Shown here piece by piece: positions 16,758 to 25,738 of a DNA stretch of 64,000 nucleotides; the stretch's first letter is position 1; the number at the start of each line of letters is the position of its first letter. Where the stretch lies: NCBI GenBank assembly GCA_019421365.1, contig JAHZFJ010000001.1, positions 1-64,000 of the forward strand. Direction: 5' to 3'. The position numbers and the translations under genes were made by a program. A model generated the notes under the pieces. That model had not been told where the DNA came from. It saw only the letters and a list, made by a program, of their open reading frames with translations, and made no database searches. The stretch comes from Lachnospiraceae bacterium (GTDB lineage: Bacteria; Bacillota; Clostridia; Lachnospirales; Lachnospiraceae).

Positions 16758-18339
16758 TCAGATTAAAAAGCTGGTGGGAGTAACACTTTGCAATACATGG
16801 GGAATTAATGTAGCAAGATATTCAAAGGATAAGAAGAAGATAAGAAACGTATGGATGTTGGCAATCTCATTCTTACTACTTGCTTGTATGGGAGTAACAT
16901 ATATCGCTATGCTAACCTACGGTTTGAATCAGATTGGAGTGGGAGAAATCATACCTGCTTATATACTGATGATAACAAGTGTTGTCATCTTGGTATTCTC
17001 TATACTAAAAGCGGGAAGCATCTTATTCCAGATGAAGACCTATGATATGCTTATATCTTTACCCATTAAACCGTCAGCAATCGTTGCCAGTCGTTTTATA
17101 AGTATGTATATCGGTAATGCAGTACTAAGTTTTCTTACGGTAGTTCCGAGTACGATTGTGTATGGAATCTATCAAAGACCTAATATTTCGTTTTATATAA
17201 TGATGGCTATTAGTGTTTTCATGTTACCGTTGATACCTATGACAATTGCGACTGCAATTGGTGCATTAATCATTGCTATCAGTTCAAGGATGAAACATAA
17301 AAATCTAGTCACAATAGGACTATCAGCAATCATAACAATAGCTGCATTAGTAGCTTCCTTTGCTATGCCATCAAAAGCTACGGATATTGATACAGGAGCA
17401 TTAGCTGAATTATCTACAATTATCGCAAAACAGATCTATGCAATATATCCTCCGGCAGAATTGTTTTCACAGGGGGTAATTAACCAGGATATAGTTTCTT
17501 TCTTAGCATTTGTTATTATATCTATTGGTGTGTTCTTGTTATTAGTAGTGATTGTACAATGGAAGTTTGTTGAAATCTGTAGTGCGATTAATGCTAGAGC
17601 AACAAAGAATAATTTCGTTGTGAAAGAAATGAAAGCTAATTCAGTATTGATGGCGTTTTATAAGAAGGAATTACGAAGATACTTTTCTTCGAGTATCTAT
17701 GTATTGAATACAGCTATTGGTTATATTATGCTTGTTGTCACAAGCATTGCAATAAGTGTCATGGGGATAGATAAGTTAGAAGAGACTTTACAAATGACAG
17801 GAGTCATTAATAAGGCATTACCACTTGTTATGGCTGCAATGTGCTGCCTTATTCCTACAACGATATGTTCTATCTCATTAGAAGGTAAGCAATGGTGGAT
17901 ACCAAAGTCCATGCCAATAAGTACTAAAACAGTATTAGATAGTAAGATCCTAGTGAATCTGACAATTGGATATCCTTTTCTATTCCTGTCAGAAATTATC
18001 TTGTTTTTTACTATTAAAACGACATTAGGTGGATATATCATGATGGTGTTAGTTCCAGCTGTATATATTCTATTTATGTCTGTCTTAGGGATAGCAATTA
18101 ATTTACGTATGCCAATGTTTGACTGGGAATCTGAAGTTGTAGTGGTTAAACAGAGTGGTGCAACCTTCATCTCTATGCTTGTATCTTTGATAATCATAGC
18201 AGTTCCAGGAGTTTTAATAGCTGTACTAAGTAATATTGATTCGAATATTATAATGGGAATTGCAATTGTGGTATTAGCATTATTAACAGTACTAATATAT
18301 CGTAATAATAATAAGAAAGTACTTAATACAATTCAATAA
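16750..18339 (+). CDS. ABC-2-type permease, 529 residues
   Basis: A large hydrophobic protein with about ten to twelve membrane segments grouped into two halves around a central loop (residues about 275-315). It overlaps the ATPase gene by 8 bp. The size suggests a two-module permease working with a single ATPase. GGAGG at 16737-16741, inside the ATPase end, serves the ATG. No close function is recognised; multidrug, bacteriocin or lipid export are all possible. Confidence 0.8.
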   Translation: MLNQIKKLVGVTLCNTWGINVARYSKDKKKIRNVWMLAISFLLLACMGVTYIAMLTYGLNQIGVGEIIPAYILMITSVVILVFSILKAGSILFQMKTYDMLISLPIKPSAIVASRFISMYIGNAVLSFLTVVPSTIVYGIYQRPNISFYIMMAISVFMLPLIPMTIATAIGALIIAISSRMKHKNLVTIGLSAIITIAALVASFAMPSKATDIDTGALAELSTIIAKQIYAIYPPAELFSQGVINQDIVSFLAFVIISIGVFLLLVVIVQWKFVEICSAINARATKNNFVVKEMKANSVLMAFYKKELRRYFSSSIYVLNTAIGYIMLVVTSIAISVMGIDKLEETLQMTGVINKALPLVMAAMCCLIPTTICSISLEGKQWWIPKSMPISTKTVLDSKILVNLTIGYPFLFLSEIILFFTIKTTLGGYIMMVLVPAVYILFMSVLGIAINLRMPMFDWESEVVVVKQSGATFISMLVSLIIIAVPGVLIAVLSNIDSNIIMGIAIVVLALLTVLIYRNNNKKVLNTIQ

Positions 18340-18369
18340 TTATTATTCGAAGGTTGAAAGGAGTATTAT

Positions 18370-19500
18370 ATGGGCTATCCAGTAATTAATAAGAGGTTAT
18401 GTAGAACGAATCGGACTATACGAGGAGTGCAAAAAGAAGATCGGAAGCAATATAAAACGGTACGTGGTGGGAGAGCCAAAGCCAAGATCTATAAGGTTGT
18501 TAGATTGAATGAAGGAAGTAACTATGTTAACCTAGATATAAAGCAGCCAGAAGAAAAACCCCAGCAGGAAAAGTCGCAGAGAAATAAAAAAAGTAGAGGA
18601 CTTAATATAGAGAGTGTAATAGCAACGCTCAAAGAAAACAACTTGGAAGGATTAAGTGGAGGAGGTTATCAGGTAGCAGATAAGATACGTACTCTAATAG
18701 AGTCAAAGGAGAGTAAACGTATATTATTAATTAATAGTGTAGAGTGTGATCCAGGATTAATTCATGATTCGTGGTTGATGGAGAACAGGTTTGAGGATAT
18801 TAAAGAGGGAATTGAAGTCCTTAATGCGTATATTGGATTTGATAGCATATTAATTGCAACCAAAGTATTAAAGAAATCAGAGGGAAAGATCCAATTCGTT
18901 CAAGTACCAAACCGTTACCCAATGGGAGAAGAGCATATGTTAATTGAGTTTGTGACAGGTAAAACTCTTAAGAAAGAGGAGATTCCTGCAAAGCATGGAA
19001 TTCTTACAATGAACATTCAAACCGTCTATACACTAGGGCAAATAGTGAAATACGGCTATAACAACACAGGTAGATATCTTACGGTTGCTAATCTATTCAC
19101 TTCACAAGCAACTGTTGTATGTGCTCCATATGGAATGAGGATACGTACACTATTGGAAAAAGTCTGTAAGCAAGCAGCACTAGAAGCATATAGCGGAGGC
19201 GGAGTTATGAATGCGCACCCAGTAATAGAAGGGGAATGCGTAGATGTACATACGAATTTTGTTGGATATCAAGAACCGATAAGATTCAATAATCAAAATC
19301 CATGTAAGAATTGTGGAGCTTGTGCAAGAAAATGTCCTGCACAGTTACCAGTGAATGTAATTGTGAAAGCTATGGAACGTGGGAATAAGGAAGAAGCGCA
19401 GATACAGTTTAAAAATACGTGTATAAAGTGTGGCTCTTGTACTTTTTATTGTCGTGCTAATAAGAATGTTATGGAGATTATTGAATCCATGAATCTATAG
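18370..19500 (+). CDS. Orphan RnfC-like protein with two [4Fe-4S] motifs
   Basis: The 376-residue protein begins with a basic 80-residue region. It continues with an RnfC/NuoF-like core (GLSGGGYQVADKIRTLI, INSVECDPGLIHDSWLM, PNRYPMGEEHMLIEFVTG) and ends in a two-cluster ferredoxin domain: Cys312-315-318-322 and Cys351-354-357-361. It resembles RnfC/RsxC of sodium-pumping Rnf complexes but is shorter. No rnfD, G, E, A or B gene is beside it. TTGAAAGGAGT gives a good ribosome site 30 bp after the ABC permease. A soluble electron-transfer role is inferred; the partner is unknown. Confidence 0.75.
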   Translation: MGYPVINKRLCRTNRTIRGVQKEDRKQYKTVRGGRAKAKIYKVVRLNEGSNYVNLDIKQPEEKPQQEKSQRNKKSRGLNIESVIATLKENNLEGLSGGGYQVADKIRTLIESKESKRILLINSVECDPGLIHDSWLMENRFEDIKEGIEVLNAYIGFDSILIATKVLKKSEGKIQFVQVPNRYPMGEEHMLIEFVTGKTLKKEEIPAKHGILTMNIQTVYTLGQIVKYGYNNTGRYLTVANLFTSQATVVCAPYGMRIRTLLEKVCKQAALEAYSGGGVMNAHPVIEGECVDVHTNFVGYQEPIRFNNQNPCKNCGACARKCPAQLPVNVIVKAMERGNKEEAQIQFKNTCIKCGSCTFYCRANKNVMEIIESMNL

Positions 19501-19509
19501 TTTTTAAGG

Positions 19510-20139
19510 CTATACTAATTTCCCATTCTCCAATTCCGCAACATCATCACATAATAGTTCGATATCCTCTGCATGATGTGAAGTTAGCAAGATTGTTTTT
19601 CCTTCCGCTTTAAGGCTCCTGAAGAGATTTCTCATATCTTCAATTCCTTTGTAATCAAGGCCATTCATCGGTTCATCAAGTATTAAGATATTAGGATTTT
19701 CCATTATGGCTTGAGCAATGCCTAGGCGTTGGCGCATACCAAGAGAATATTTCCCTACGTGCTTCTTAGAGTATGGATCTAGTCCTACTAGATTTAGTGT
19801 TTGAATAAGCTGTTCTTTCCTGATAGTTCCTTTAATAGAAGAAAGAAATTTTAGGTTTTGATAACCACTGTAATTTGGTAAAAAACCAGGTGTATTTATA
19901 ATTATTCCTATATTGTTAGGTACGTCGATATCCTTGCCTATGATTTGACCTTCAACTTCAATTGTTCCTGAGGTTAAAGGCAGTAGTCCGCAAATACATT
20001 TTAGAAGTACACTTTTTCCTGAGCCATTACGTCCAATTATTCCATGAATTTGACCTTGTGTAAAGTCCAAGCTAACATTGTCTAACACAGTTGTATCACG
20101 GAATTTTTTTGTGACATTTTTAATTGAAATACTTATCAA
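19510..20139 (-). CDS. ABC transporter ATP-binding protein of the 20-23 kb secretion cluster
   Basis: The 209-residue ATPase has Walker A GRNGSGKSV, signature YSLGMRQRL and Walker B ILILDEPMNGLD. The start is taken as TTG 20139 because AAAGGGGTG lies about 8 bases upstream and homologues begin at ISIKNVTKKF; a longer frame would run into the permease gene. It is the last gene of a five-gene minus-strand unit with two permeases, a lipoprotein and a small secreted protein. It probably powers export or immunity for that product. Confidence 0.88.
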   Translation of the reverse strand: MISISIKNVTKKFRDTTVLDNVSLDFTQGQIHGIIGRNGSGKSVLLKCICGLLPLTSGTIEVEGQIIGKDIDVPNNIGIIINTPGFLPNYSGYQNLKFLSSIKGTIRKEQLIQTLNLVGLDPYSKKHVGKYSLGMRQRLGIAQAIMENPNILILDEPMNGLDYKGIEDMRNLFRSLKAEGKTILLTSHHAEDIELLCDDVAELENGKLV

Positions 20140-20189
20140 TGTGTTCACCCCTTTCATTTTATGTACGATGAGTTTCGCAAAATTTTTCA

Positions 20190-21053
20190 CTAAGAATGAA
20201 ATTGTAATCTCATTCTTTTTTGTAATATACATAGAACAACAAAGAAACAGATAATACCTACTATGCAGAAGGTATAACAATATAAGAGTGTCGGGTTTCT
20301 AGTAGTGTGTTGATAATCAATGATGCTTAGTTTACTCCAAGAGAGAGGGGAAAGCCATAGCAATTTGGAATAAACAATATCTGTTGCTAAGAAAAAGTCA
20401 AATAGAATAAAAAAAGTGCCAACAAAAATACCAGTATGGTATTTAGGTGTGATCATATTAAATATATACATAAGGAGACCAACAAATAGGAATGAAAGTG
20501 CCATTAATGAAAAACTATGTAGCATAGCCTGTATCGGTGTAAAGTGTTTGACAATATTTGAGGAGTAGCTGATAGTAGATGGTAGAAATCCGGATATGTT
20601 AGGTTGAGATAGTGTTCCAATGACCTTTCCCCAATCAGTATTCCACTCAATCTTCGTCAAGTTTAATAAAATTGGTAAGAGCATAACAAGAAAGCTATAA
20701 ACTATTGATGCAAAAACAATATAGAAGCACTGCCCCAAAAAGTAGGCTAGATGTTTACTCCTTATTATGATGTAGGTATGTATAGCTGTAATTCTTGGTG
20801 TAGTACATATGAGTGGCATAAAGAGAGTGAGTATTAATATTCTCAGTAAACGAGTATAATTTATGAATGGAAATATCCAAGGAGCAACTTTATATCCAGT
20901 CGTATCAGCATATAAAAAGGTTTCATTCGTATACTGTTGAAGAACAATACATAGAAGTAAAAATAGTGTCCATGTCTGATATTCCTTTGCTCTTTGGCGT
21001 AATTCAATAGCAAAACAATGTAATGAATGTTTAAATATCTGCATGTTCAACAT
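20190..21053 (-). CDS. ABC-2-like permease subunit
   Basis: The 287-residue protein has six or so membrane segments and a large extracellular loop (WNTDWGKVIGTLSQPNISGFLPS) between the second and third pair. It overlaps the preceding permease by 23 bp, so the two are translationally coupled. It follows the general plan of membrane proteins in Gram-positive peptide-export or self-protection ABC cassettes. Not assignable to a named family by eye. Confidence 0.75.
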   Translation of the reverse strand: MLNMQIFKHSLHCFAIELRQRAKEYQTWTLFLLLCIVLQQYTNETFLYADTTGYKVAPWIFPFINYTRLLRILILTLFMPLICTTPRITAIHTYIIIRSKHLAYFLGQCFYIVFASIVYSFLVMLLPILLNLTKIEWNTDWGKVIGTLSQPNISGFLPSTISYSSNIVKHFTPIQAMLHSFSLMALSFLFVGLLMYIFNMITPKYHTGIFVGTFFILFDFFLATDIVYSKLLWLSPLSWSKLSIIDYQHTTRNPTLLYCYTFCIVGIICFFVVLCILQKRMRLQFHS

Positions 21054-21834
21054 TCCTTTCTACTTGAGATACAAATATGATTCCTAAGAAAATTATAATT
21101 ATTAATAGGATAAGATGAGTAGCAATAAAACTACTAGTTACGGTACCTAGATTTATACTTGCTTGTGTAAAACTAGAAACTGAAAATCGTTCATTAACCT
21201 TAGATGTAACTATATCTGCGAAATAATAGATTAGGAAGGGTGAAATCATCAACACAAAACAATCAGAAAGTAGTGTTGATAAAATCACCGCACAAGCTAC
21301 AAAAGTAGCACATAAGCTTGATAGAATTGAGGATTTTATTAGGAAAAAGAGAAGTGGATGACCTGATGTAACCACCACATTATAAGGCTCCCAAATCATA
21401 TCAGCAGCATTGCTTATTGGAAATATAGTGCATAGTATACCAACCAATAATATCAGTCCAGTAAATATAGAAAACCATGTTATTGTAATAATTGAAGCAA
21501 ACATGGCTTTTCCATATTGGCTCACGTTGTTACGGATTATGGTGTATGTATTAAAACCTTCTCTTTTATCAAAATAGTACATGAGCCCAGCAGGTAGCAT
21601 AGCAATAATAAAAATTAGATTAATAAACCAACCATCTGTTGTTGTATAATTGAATAAGTAAATTACAGAATAATTAGAGGCACTCTTTACCCCAGAGTTT
21701 AATAGTTGAGTAATAGGATCACTATTCGAGAGAATACATATAAAGGGAACAAGGATTATAGTACACCAAAATCCGTAGGTTAAAAGAGAGCGTTTTATCT
21801 CCATTAAGAATTGATTGAAAAATCCATGTCGCAT
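21031..21834 (-). CDS. ABC-2-like permease subunit
   Basis: The 267-residue protein has six hydrophobic segments and an aromatic external loop after the first (SNYSVIYLFNYTTTDGW). It starts one base inside the lipoprotein gene (TAATG-type junction) and overlaps the next permease. It likely forms a heterodimeric channel with the 20190-21053 product and the ATPase at 19510. It has low similarity to its partner. Confidence 0.72.
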   Translation of the reverse strand: MRHGFFNQFLMEIKRSLLTYGFWCTIILVPFICILSNSDPITQLLNSGVKSASNYSVIYLFNYTTTDGWFINLIFIIAMLPAGLMYYFDKREGFNTYTIIRNNVSQYGKAMFASIITITWFSIFTGLILLVGILCTIFPISNAADMIWEPYNVVVTSGHPLLFFLIKSSILSSLCATFVACAVILSTLLSDCFVLMISPFLIYYFADIVTSKVNERFSVSSFTQASINLGTVTSSFIATHLILLIIIIFLGIIFVSQVERNVEHADI

Positions 21835-22958
21835 TAATTAATCCTTTCTCCACTTACAGCATGAAATAGCATAACAGTCCCATTAATAATTGATTCGTTT
21901 GCATTAGCTATGTTATTTACAGCTAATACGGACCAAACAGGAGTCATTGTATATTCCATTGTGTGGGCATTGGATATTACGGGGGCCATACAGAATTCTA
22001 TTCTTGTAATTGTTACATCTGAATCTAAAATCAAATTACGATATTCGTAGTTGATATGGTCTAATAGCTCTTCAATTGGCATTATAGTTCCTTCATAAGT
22101 GCCGTTTTCTTCAATGGTATATGTTCGGCTAATTTCAAAGCATACAAGCTCATGTTTACGAATGCAGGCAAATAAGGTACTTCCATTGGTAATAAGTGTG
22201 ATGCCATTAACATTACTAACATAATTATAGTTACCAGATAAGATATTCTCACCATGACATTCAATATTCCAAAGAATATAATAGCATTCGTCCTCCTCGC
22301 TCCAATAATTATTAATACCGGCTTGTTCTAAAAAATCAGTTCCAAGATCGTCCTGTCGAAACAGTAGTTCCATATCAGCCAATTGTTTTTGATCAATTCC
22401 GAACCATACGTAAGGTTCCTTTGCTAGTGATATACCTAATTTTTCGGTTTTGTCACGAATGGCATCTTTGGCTTCTTTAATTGAAAAGGAGGCTAATTCT
22501 TTTTGTGGAGTTTCTACAAATAAACTCTCATAATGAGAAAACACTTTTTGAGATTCATCTACAGAATCCGATAATCCAAAAAAAACTTTTAGATAACGCA
22601 TATAATCATCATTTTGAAACAGCATACTTGAATAAAATATGGAAGCAGCTTCTTCTGTTTGAATAATCATTTCACTATCAGCGCCGTTATCATATGGTAT
22701 ACCCTCTTGTTGAAATAAAACTTGATTAACATTAGTGGAATCAAAGATATGTACGGTAGCGGGATAACTATACAAAGTTTGAGAATTAGGGGGAATAATA
22801 TTAGCATTAACAATCAAATGCGAGTCGAGTGTTTGTTCTATATGTTCTGGTATCGTGATATCATCTTTTGGAATAGATGATTTAGGAGTCACCTCCCCGC
22901 ATGCTGTAAGTAGATATAACATAATAATTATAAGATACACCTGTTTCCTTTTTTCCAT
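21834..22958 (-). CDS. Lipoprotein of the secretion cluster
   Basis: The 374-residue protein starts with a basic N terminus and hydrophobic stretch ending in the lipobox LTAC (Cys about 20). It should be anchored outside the cell. The rest is soluble with no recognised domain. AAAGGAGAA precedes the ATG. It sits between the small secreted protein and the permeases, so it could bind the secreted product, act as immunity factor, or deliver a ligand to the transporter. Function unknown. Confidence 0.75.
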   Translation of the reverse strand: MEKRKQVYLIIIMLYLLTACGEVTPKSSIPKDDITIPEHIEQTLDSHLIVNANIIPPNSQTLYSYPATVHIFDSTNVNQVLFQQEGIPYDNGADSEMIIQTEEAASIFYSSMLFQNDDYMRYLKVFFGLSDSVDESQKVFSHYESLFVETPQKELASFSIKEAKDAIRDKTEKLGISLAKEPYVWFGIDQKQLADMELLFRQDDLGTDFLEQAGINNYWSEEDECYYILWNIECHGENILSGNYNYVSNVNGITLITNGSTLFACIRKHELVCFEISRTYTIEENGTYEGTIMPIEELLDHINYEYRNLILDSDVTITRIEFCMAPVISNAHTMEYTMTPVWSVLAVNNIANANESIINGTVMLFHAVSGERIN

Positions 22959-23034
22959 GTGATATATTCTCCTTTTGTATGCTACTTCAGTAAAGAAATG
23001 TCTTTACTGAAGCAGCATAAATAAGTTTAATTAA

Positions 23035-23484
23035 TTATGGAAACCAAATACCATTTACGTAACAATTGGATTTAGTACTCCAACCATATAGGTTATACAA
23101 ACCGAAATTTTGTATATAATCGGATAGGTAATATATTGTAATAGTATTTGATGAAGAAGGTTTGGTTCCAGAGGTAGTTGCTACTGTTAAACTACCATTT
23201 GCTTCACTTACTTTTAACTGTTTGCAATAAAAATTTTGATATGCGTTAGTCTGACTTGAAATACCTATTGAGGCAGAAAGATATTGATCGTACTCACTAT
23301 ATCCATAGTTGAGCCTAGAACCTTTAATTTGCTCATTATCATTATCTGTTCCATAATAAAGATTAAAAGTGTATGGATGTGGTTGTATAGATGATGCGTA
23401 GCAAATGGTACCACTAAAAGTCGGTAATAAAGCAGAAAATAGTAATATTCTAAATTTTTTTCGTTGCTTACTCTTAATTGACAT
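23035..23484 (-). CDS. Small secreted protein, candidate product of the ABC cluster
   Basis: The 149-residue precursor has a clear signal peptide (KSKQRKKF followed by a hydrophobic run, likely cut near ICYASS at about residue 31). The mature ~118 residues are rich in Tyr, Ser, Asn and Gly, hold two cysteines (YCKQL and SNCYVNG) and end in GIWFP. GAAAGGAGTATT precedes the ATG and a consensus-like promoter lies at 23563-23592. The cluster order (secreted protein, membrane factor, ABC transporter) is like lactococcin-972-type bacteriocin loci, but the sequence does not show that family's pattern. Novel bacteriocin or surface peptide are both possible. Confidence 0.7.
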   Translation of the reverse strand: MSIKSKQRKKFRILLFSALLPTFSGTICYASSIQPHPYTFNLYYGTDNDNEQIKGSRLNYGYSEYDQYLSASIGISSQTNAYQNFYCKQLKVSEANGSLTVATTSGTKPSSSNTITIYYLSDYIQNFGLYNLYGWSTKSNCYVNGIWFP

Positions 23485-23562
23485 AATACTCCTTTCAAAA
23501 ATGTTTTATTAAATCATAATAATTATGCAGAACTGTATGTTAAAGTATAAGCTTATAGTGAA

Positions 23563-23592
23563 ATTATACATGTAATTACAAAAAAATGTAAA
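23563..23592 (-). promoter_or_regulatory. Sigma-A promoter of the secreted-protein cluster
   Basis: On the minus strand TTTACA (plus 23587-23592) and TATAAT (plus 23563-23568) are separated by 18 bp. The start codon at 23484 lies about 70 nt downstream of the expected transcription start. It is divergent from the TetR gene at 23722. Confidence 0.55.
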
Positions 23593-23721
23593 CATAAAAA
23601 TTATTATTAAATAAAATAGATCTGTGAAAGTCATAATGGAACCATAGTAATACAATTACTTCTTCTAGAAATCCGTAACCGATTATGATACAATAAGGAT
23701 ACGATTTAGGAGGAATGCCGT

Positions 23722-24285
23722 GTGTCACAAATTACGAAGAAAGCATTAGCAACTTCATTAAAGAAGTTATTATCAGAGAGACCGCTAGATAAGATTACTG
23801 TAATTGATATTGTTAACGATTGTGAAGTAAACCGCCAGACATTCTATTATCATTTTCAAGATATTTATGATTTATTAGAATGGGTATACTTGAACGAAGC
23901 AACGAAGGCCTTAGATGGTAAGAATACGTATGATACCTGGCAGCAGGGGTTTCATTATATCTTTGAATATGTACAAAGCAATCGAGAGTTCGTATTGAAT
24001 ACGTATAATTCTGTTAGTAGAGATTACTTAGAGAATTTTCTATATAAGGAAACGTATGCATTATTAATTGGTGTTATTGAAGAGAAAGCGAAGGGAATGC
24101 ATATTAAACAGAGTGACAAAGATTTTATTGCAGACTTCTATAAATATGCGTTTGTAGGACTTATGCTAGATTGGATTCGTAAAGGTATGAAGGAAAAACC
24201 ATCGTATATAATTGAGCACTTAAATATCCTCATTCATGGTGATATCTCAAAAGCTCTGAAGAAATTTCAAGTATCTGAAAATTAG
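23722..24285 (+). CDS. TetR-family transcriptional regulator
   Basis: The 187-residue protein has a TetR DNA-binding domain at residues about 8-55 (LDKITVIDIVNDCEVNRQTFYYHFQDIYDLLEWVY) and a helical C-terminal domain of the DhaS-like type. The start is GTG 23722, set by AGGAGG at 23708-23713. It is divergent from the secreted-protein cluster and could control it, but 230 bp separate the genes and no shared operator was found. It ends in a strong terminator. Confidence 0.88.
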   Translation: MSQITKKALATSLKKLLSERPLDKITVIDIVNDCEVNRQTFYYHFQDIYDLLEWVYLNEATKALDGKNTYDTWQQGFHYIFEYVQSNREFVLNTYNSVSRDYLENFLYKETYALLIGVIEEKAKGMHIKQSDKDFIADFYKYAFVGLMLDWIRKGMKEKPSYIIEHLNILIHGDISKALKKFQVSEN

Positions 24286-24345
24286 TAATTTAAAAACTTA
24301 AAAATTAGTCATAAAGTATTTCATTCAATGAAATATAATAAATGC

Positions 24346-24392
24346 AAGACCGTACGTTTTCTGAAAAATCAGAAACTGTACGGTCTTCTTTT
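24346..24392 (+). terminator. Intrinsic terminator after the TetR gene
   Basis: AAGACCGTACGTTTTCTGA (24346-24364) pairs with TCAGAAACTGTACGGTCTT (24369-24387), one mismatch, followed by CTTTT. The near-symmetrical A and T flanks could also let it serve transcripts from the minus strand. Confidence 0.85.
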
Positions 24393-24441
24393 ATATAAAA
24401 AACATTACACAATATACCAATAGTGATTTATAAAAATTCAC

Positions 24442-24490
24442 TTGACTTTTATATCTTACAAATGTAATATATCAATTATTACGTTTGTAA
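24442..24490 (+). promoter_or_regulatory. BlaI-type promoter/operator pointing into the M56 gene
   Basis: TTGACT (24442-24447), 17 bp, TAATAT (24465-24470) form a strong promoter. Two TTAC-N4-GTAA dyads overlap and follow it: TTACAAATGTAA (24456-24467) and TTACGTTTGTAA (24479-24490). These match the TACA/TGTA operator type bound by BlaI/MecI. A GGAGG (24501-24505) and the repeated leader follow, but no ORF does: the transcript would be antisense to the M56 gene. It looks like the start of a lost BlaI-regulated gene. Confidence 0.6.
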
Positions 24491-25255
24491 GATATAAAGT
24501 GGAGGTTGAGTGAAAGATGAATCTTTACTCGCAAATTTGTGCCTGCAGCCTAAAGTTTGCAGGCTATGGAAAGGCATGGTTATTAATATATCTTTACTTT
24601 TACAGTGTATTAGTTCGTGTAAAAGAATGAATACTAATTCTTGTGATGAAAAACTTTCTAAAGTTTTTGCTGGGAGAAGAATATAGGTATTTATGATTCC
24701 AAACATAATTGGAGAATCAATGTTTGAAGATTTATATAACCTTACTTTTCTTCTAACGTTACACTTGGATTTACAGTTATCAAATAAAGCAAGGATCTGT
24801 GTATCTGTTATAGGCTGAAAAGTTAATTTGATATTTCTAACCTTTATGAGAGCATAAAGATTTATAGAAAGCATAATCATTAATCCAAGTAACCATGTTA
24901 CGAATAATATTTTGGTAATAGGATAGGAGTGATCCGTAGCAGTCAACATAAAATCTTTTATTTGATTAGAACTTGAGGTAGTGGTGGAAGAATTTTGTAT
25001 TAGACCATACGCTTGACTATTTAAATAATTGGAGGTAAGATTTTGAAAATATCGTCCTATGATATTATGTGAGAGTAATTTATCGAGTGGAAGAAATGGT
25101 GCTATAAGTAATATAAGAGCTGAAAACCAAAGATAATATTGATCACTTGTAGTTATATGTTTGCTCAATAATTTCTTTACTATGAGAATGATACAAACTA
25201 AGAAAGTCAGTAGTAAACTACTTAATAATAACCGCATCAATAATACAGTGTACAA
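24479..25255 (-). pseudogene. Truncated M56 (BlaR1/MecR1-like) metallopeptidase
   Basis: The 258-residue product has four hydrophobic segments and the zinc motif HELIHCKSKD near residue 220. It then breaks off: the last ~30 residues are encoded by the reverse strand of the leader repeat at 24536-24588 and its promoter. Normal M56 sensors continue with another membrane segment and usually an extracellular domain, so this copy lacks its C-terminal third or more. The start is TTG 25255, coupled to the blaI stop with GGAGACA upstream. It may still have a membrane protease core, but signalling by it is doubtful. Confidence 0.75.
24536..24588 (+). repeat. RBS-bearing leader repeat, copy B (inside truncated M56 gene)
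   Basis: Contains TTTGTGCC, stem CCTGCA/TGCAGG, then CTATGGAAAGGCATGG. Similarity with copy C extends upstream through GTGAAAGATGAATCTT (from 24510), so these two copies form a longer subclass. Here no start codon follows; the repeat is read in reverse as the end of the M56 frame. Confidence 0.65.
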
Positions 25256-25642
25256 TTAATTGTCTCCTTTCTCATGTCTCTTGTCTAATATATTCTTTAA
25301 CTCATCGATTTCTTTGTCAGATAGAATGTCATTCTCAATAAAGTTAAGAACCATAGAATTAATAGTTCCATTATAAAAACGATTCAAAAAAGAGTTACTT
25401 TCTTGCTTGATATAATCATTTTTATCAACCAGTGGTGAATAGACAAAGACACGACTTTGTTTTTCGTAAGTAAGAACATTTTTTTTCAAAAGTCTTAACA
25501 ACATAGTTTGAATGGTCTTTGCAGTCCAATTGCTTGTTTTTGATAATTTTTCAACAACTTCATTGGTGCTAATAGGTGCAAAATCCCAAATTATTTTCAT
25601 AACCTCTAATTCAGCATCTGATATTTGTGGTAATTGTTCCAT
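25256..25642 (-). CDS. blaI: BlaI/MecI-type penicillinase repressor
   Basis: The 128-residue protein begins MEQLPQISDAELEVMKIIW, has the BlaI winged helix (STNEVVEKLSKTSNWTAKTIQTMLLRLLKKNVL, about residues 22-60) and the SFLNRFYNGTINSMVLNF dimerisation/cleavage region. Start 25642 is chosen over an upstream in-frame ATG at 25714 because family members begin here and GGAAAGGA from the leader repeat lies upstream. It should repress its own promoter through the TTAC-N4-GTAA operator. The stop is coupled to the truncated M56 gene. No beta-lactamase is in the window. Confidence 0.9.
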   Translation of the reverse strand: MEQLPQISDAELEVMKIIWDFAPISTNEVVEKLSKTSNWTAKTIQTMLLRLLKKNVLTYEKQSRVFVYSPLVDKNDYIKQESNSFLNRFYNGTINSMVLNFIENDILSDKEIDELKNILDKRHEKGDN

Positions 25643-25694
25643 AAAATAATCCTGTCCTTTCCATAGCCTGTAAACTTTGGGCCATAGGCACAAA
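25643..25694 (-). repeat. RBS-bearing leader repeat, copy C (before blaI)
   Basis: Read on the minus strand it runs TTTGTGCC, a weaker stem CCTAT/TACAGG, CTATGGAAAGGACAGG, and ends at the blaI ATG. The GGAAAGGA is the blaI ribosome site. The upstream extension TGAAAGATGAATCTT (to about 25719) is shared with copy B. Confidence 0.65.
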
Positions 25695-25738
25695 GTAGAG
25701 TGCGTAAGATTCATCTTTCATACTAGCATCCTGAATAC

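Noticed and set aside
23035..23484. Lactococcin-972-type bacteriocin
   Set aside because: Gene order is similar, but the mature sequence is longer, has two cysteines and does not show the family's conserved pattern; left as an unassigned secreted protein.
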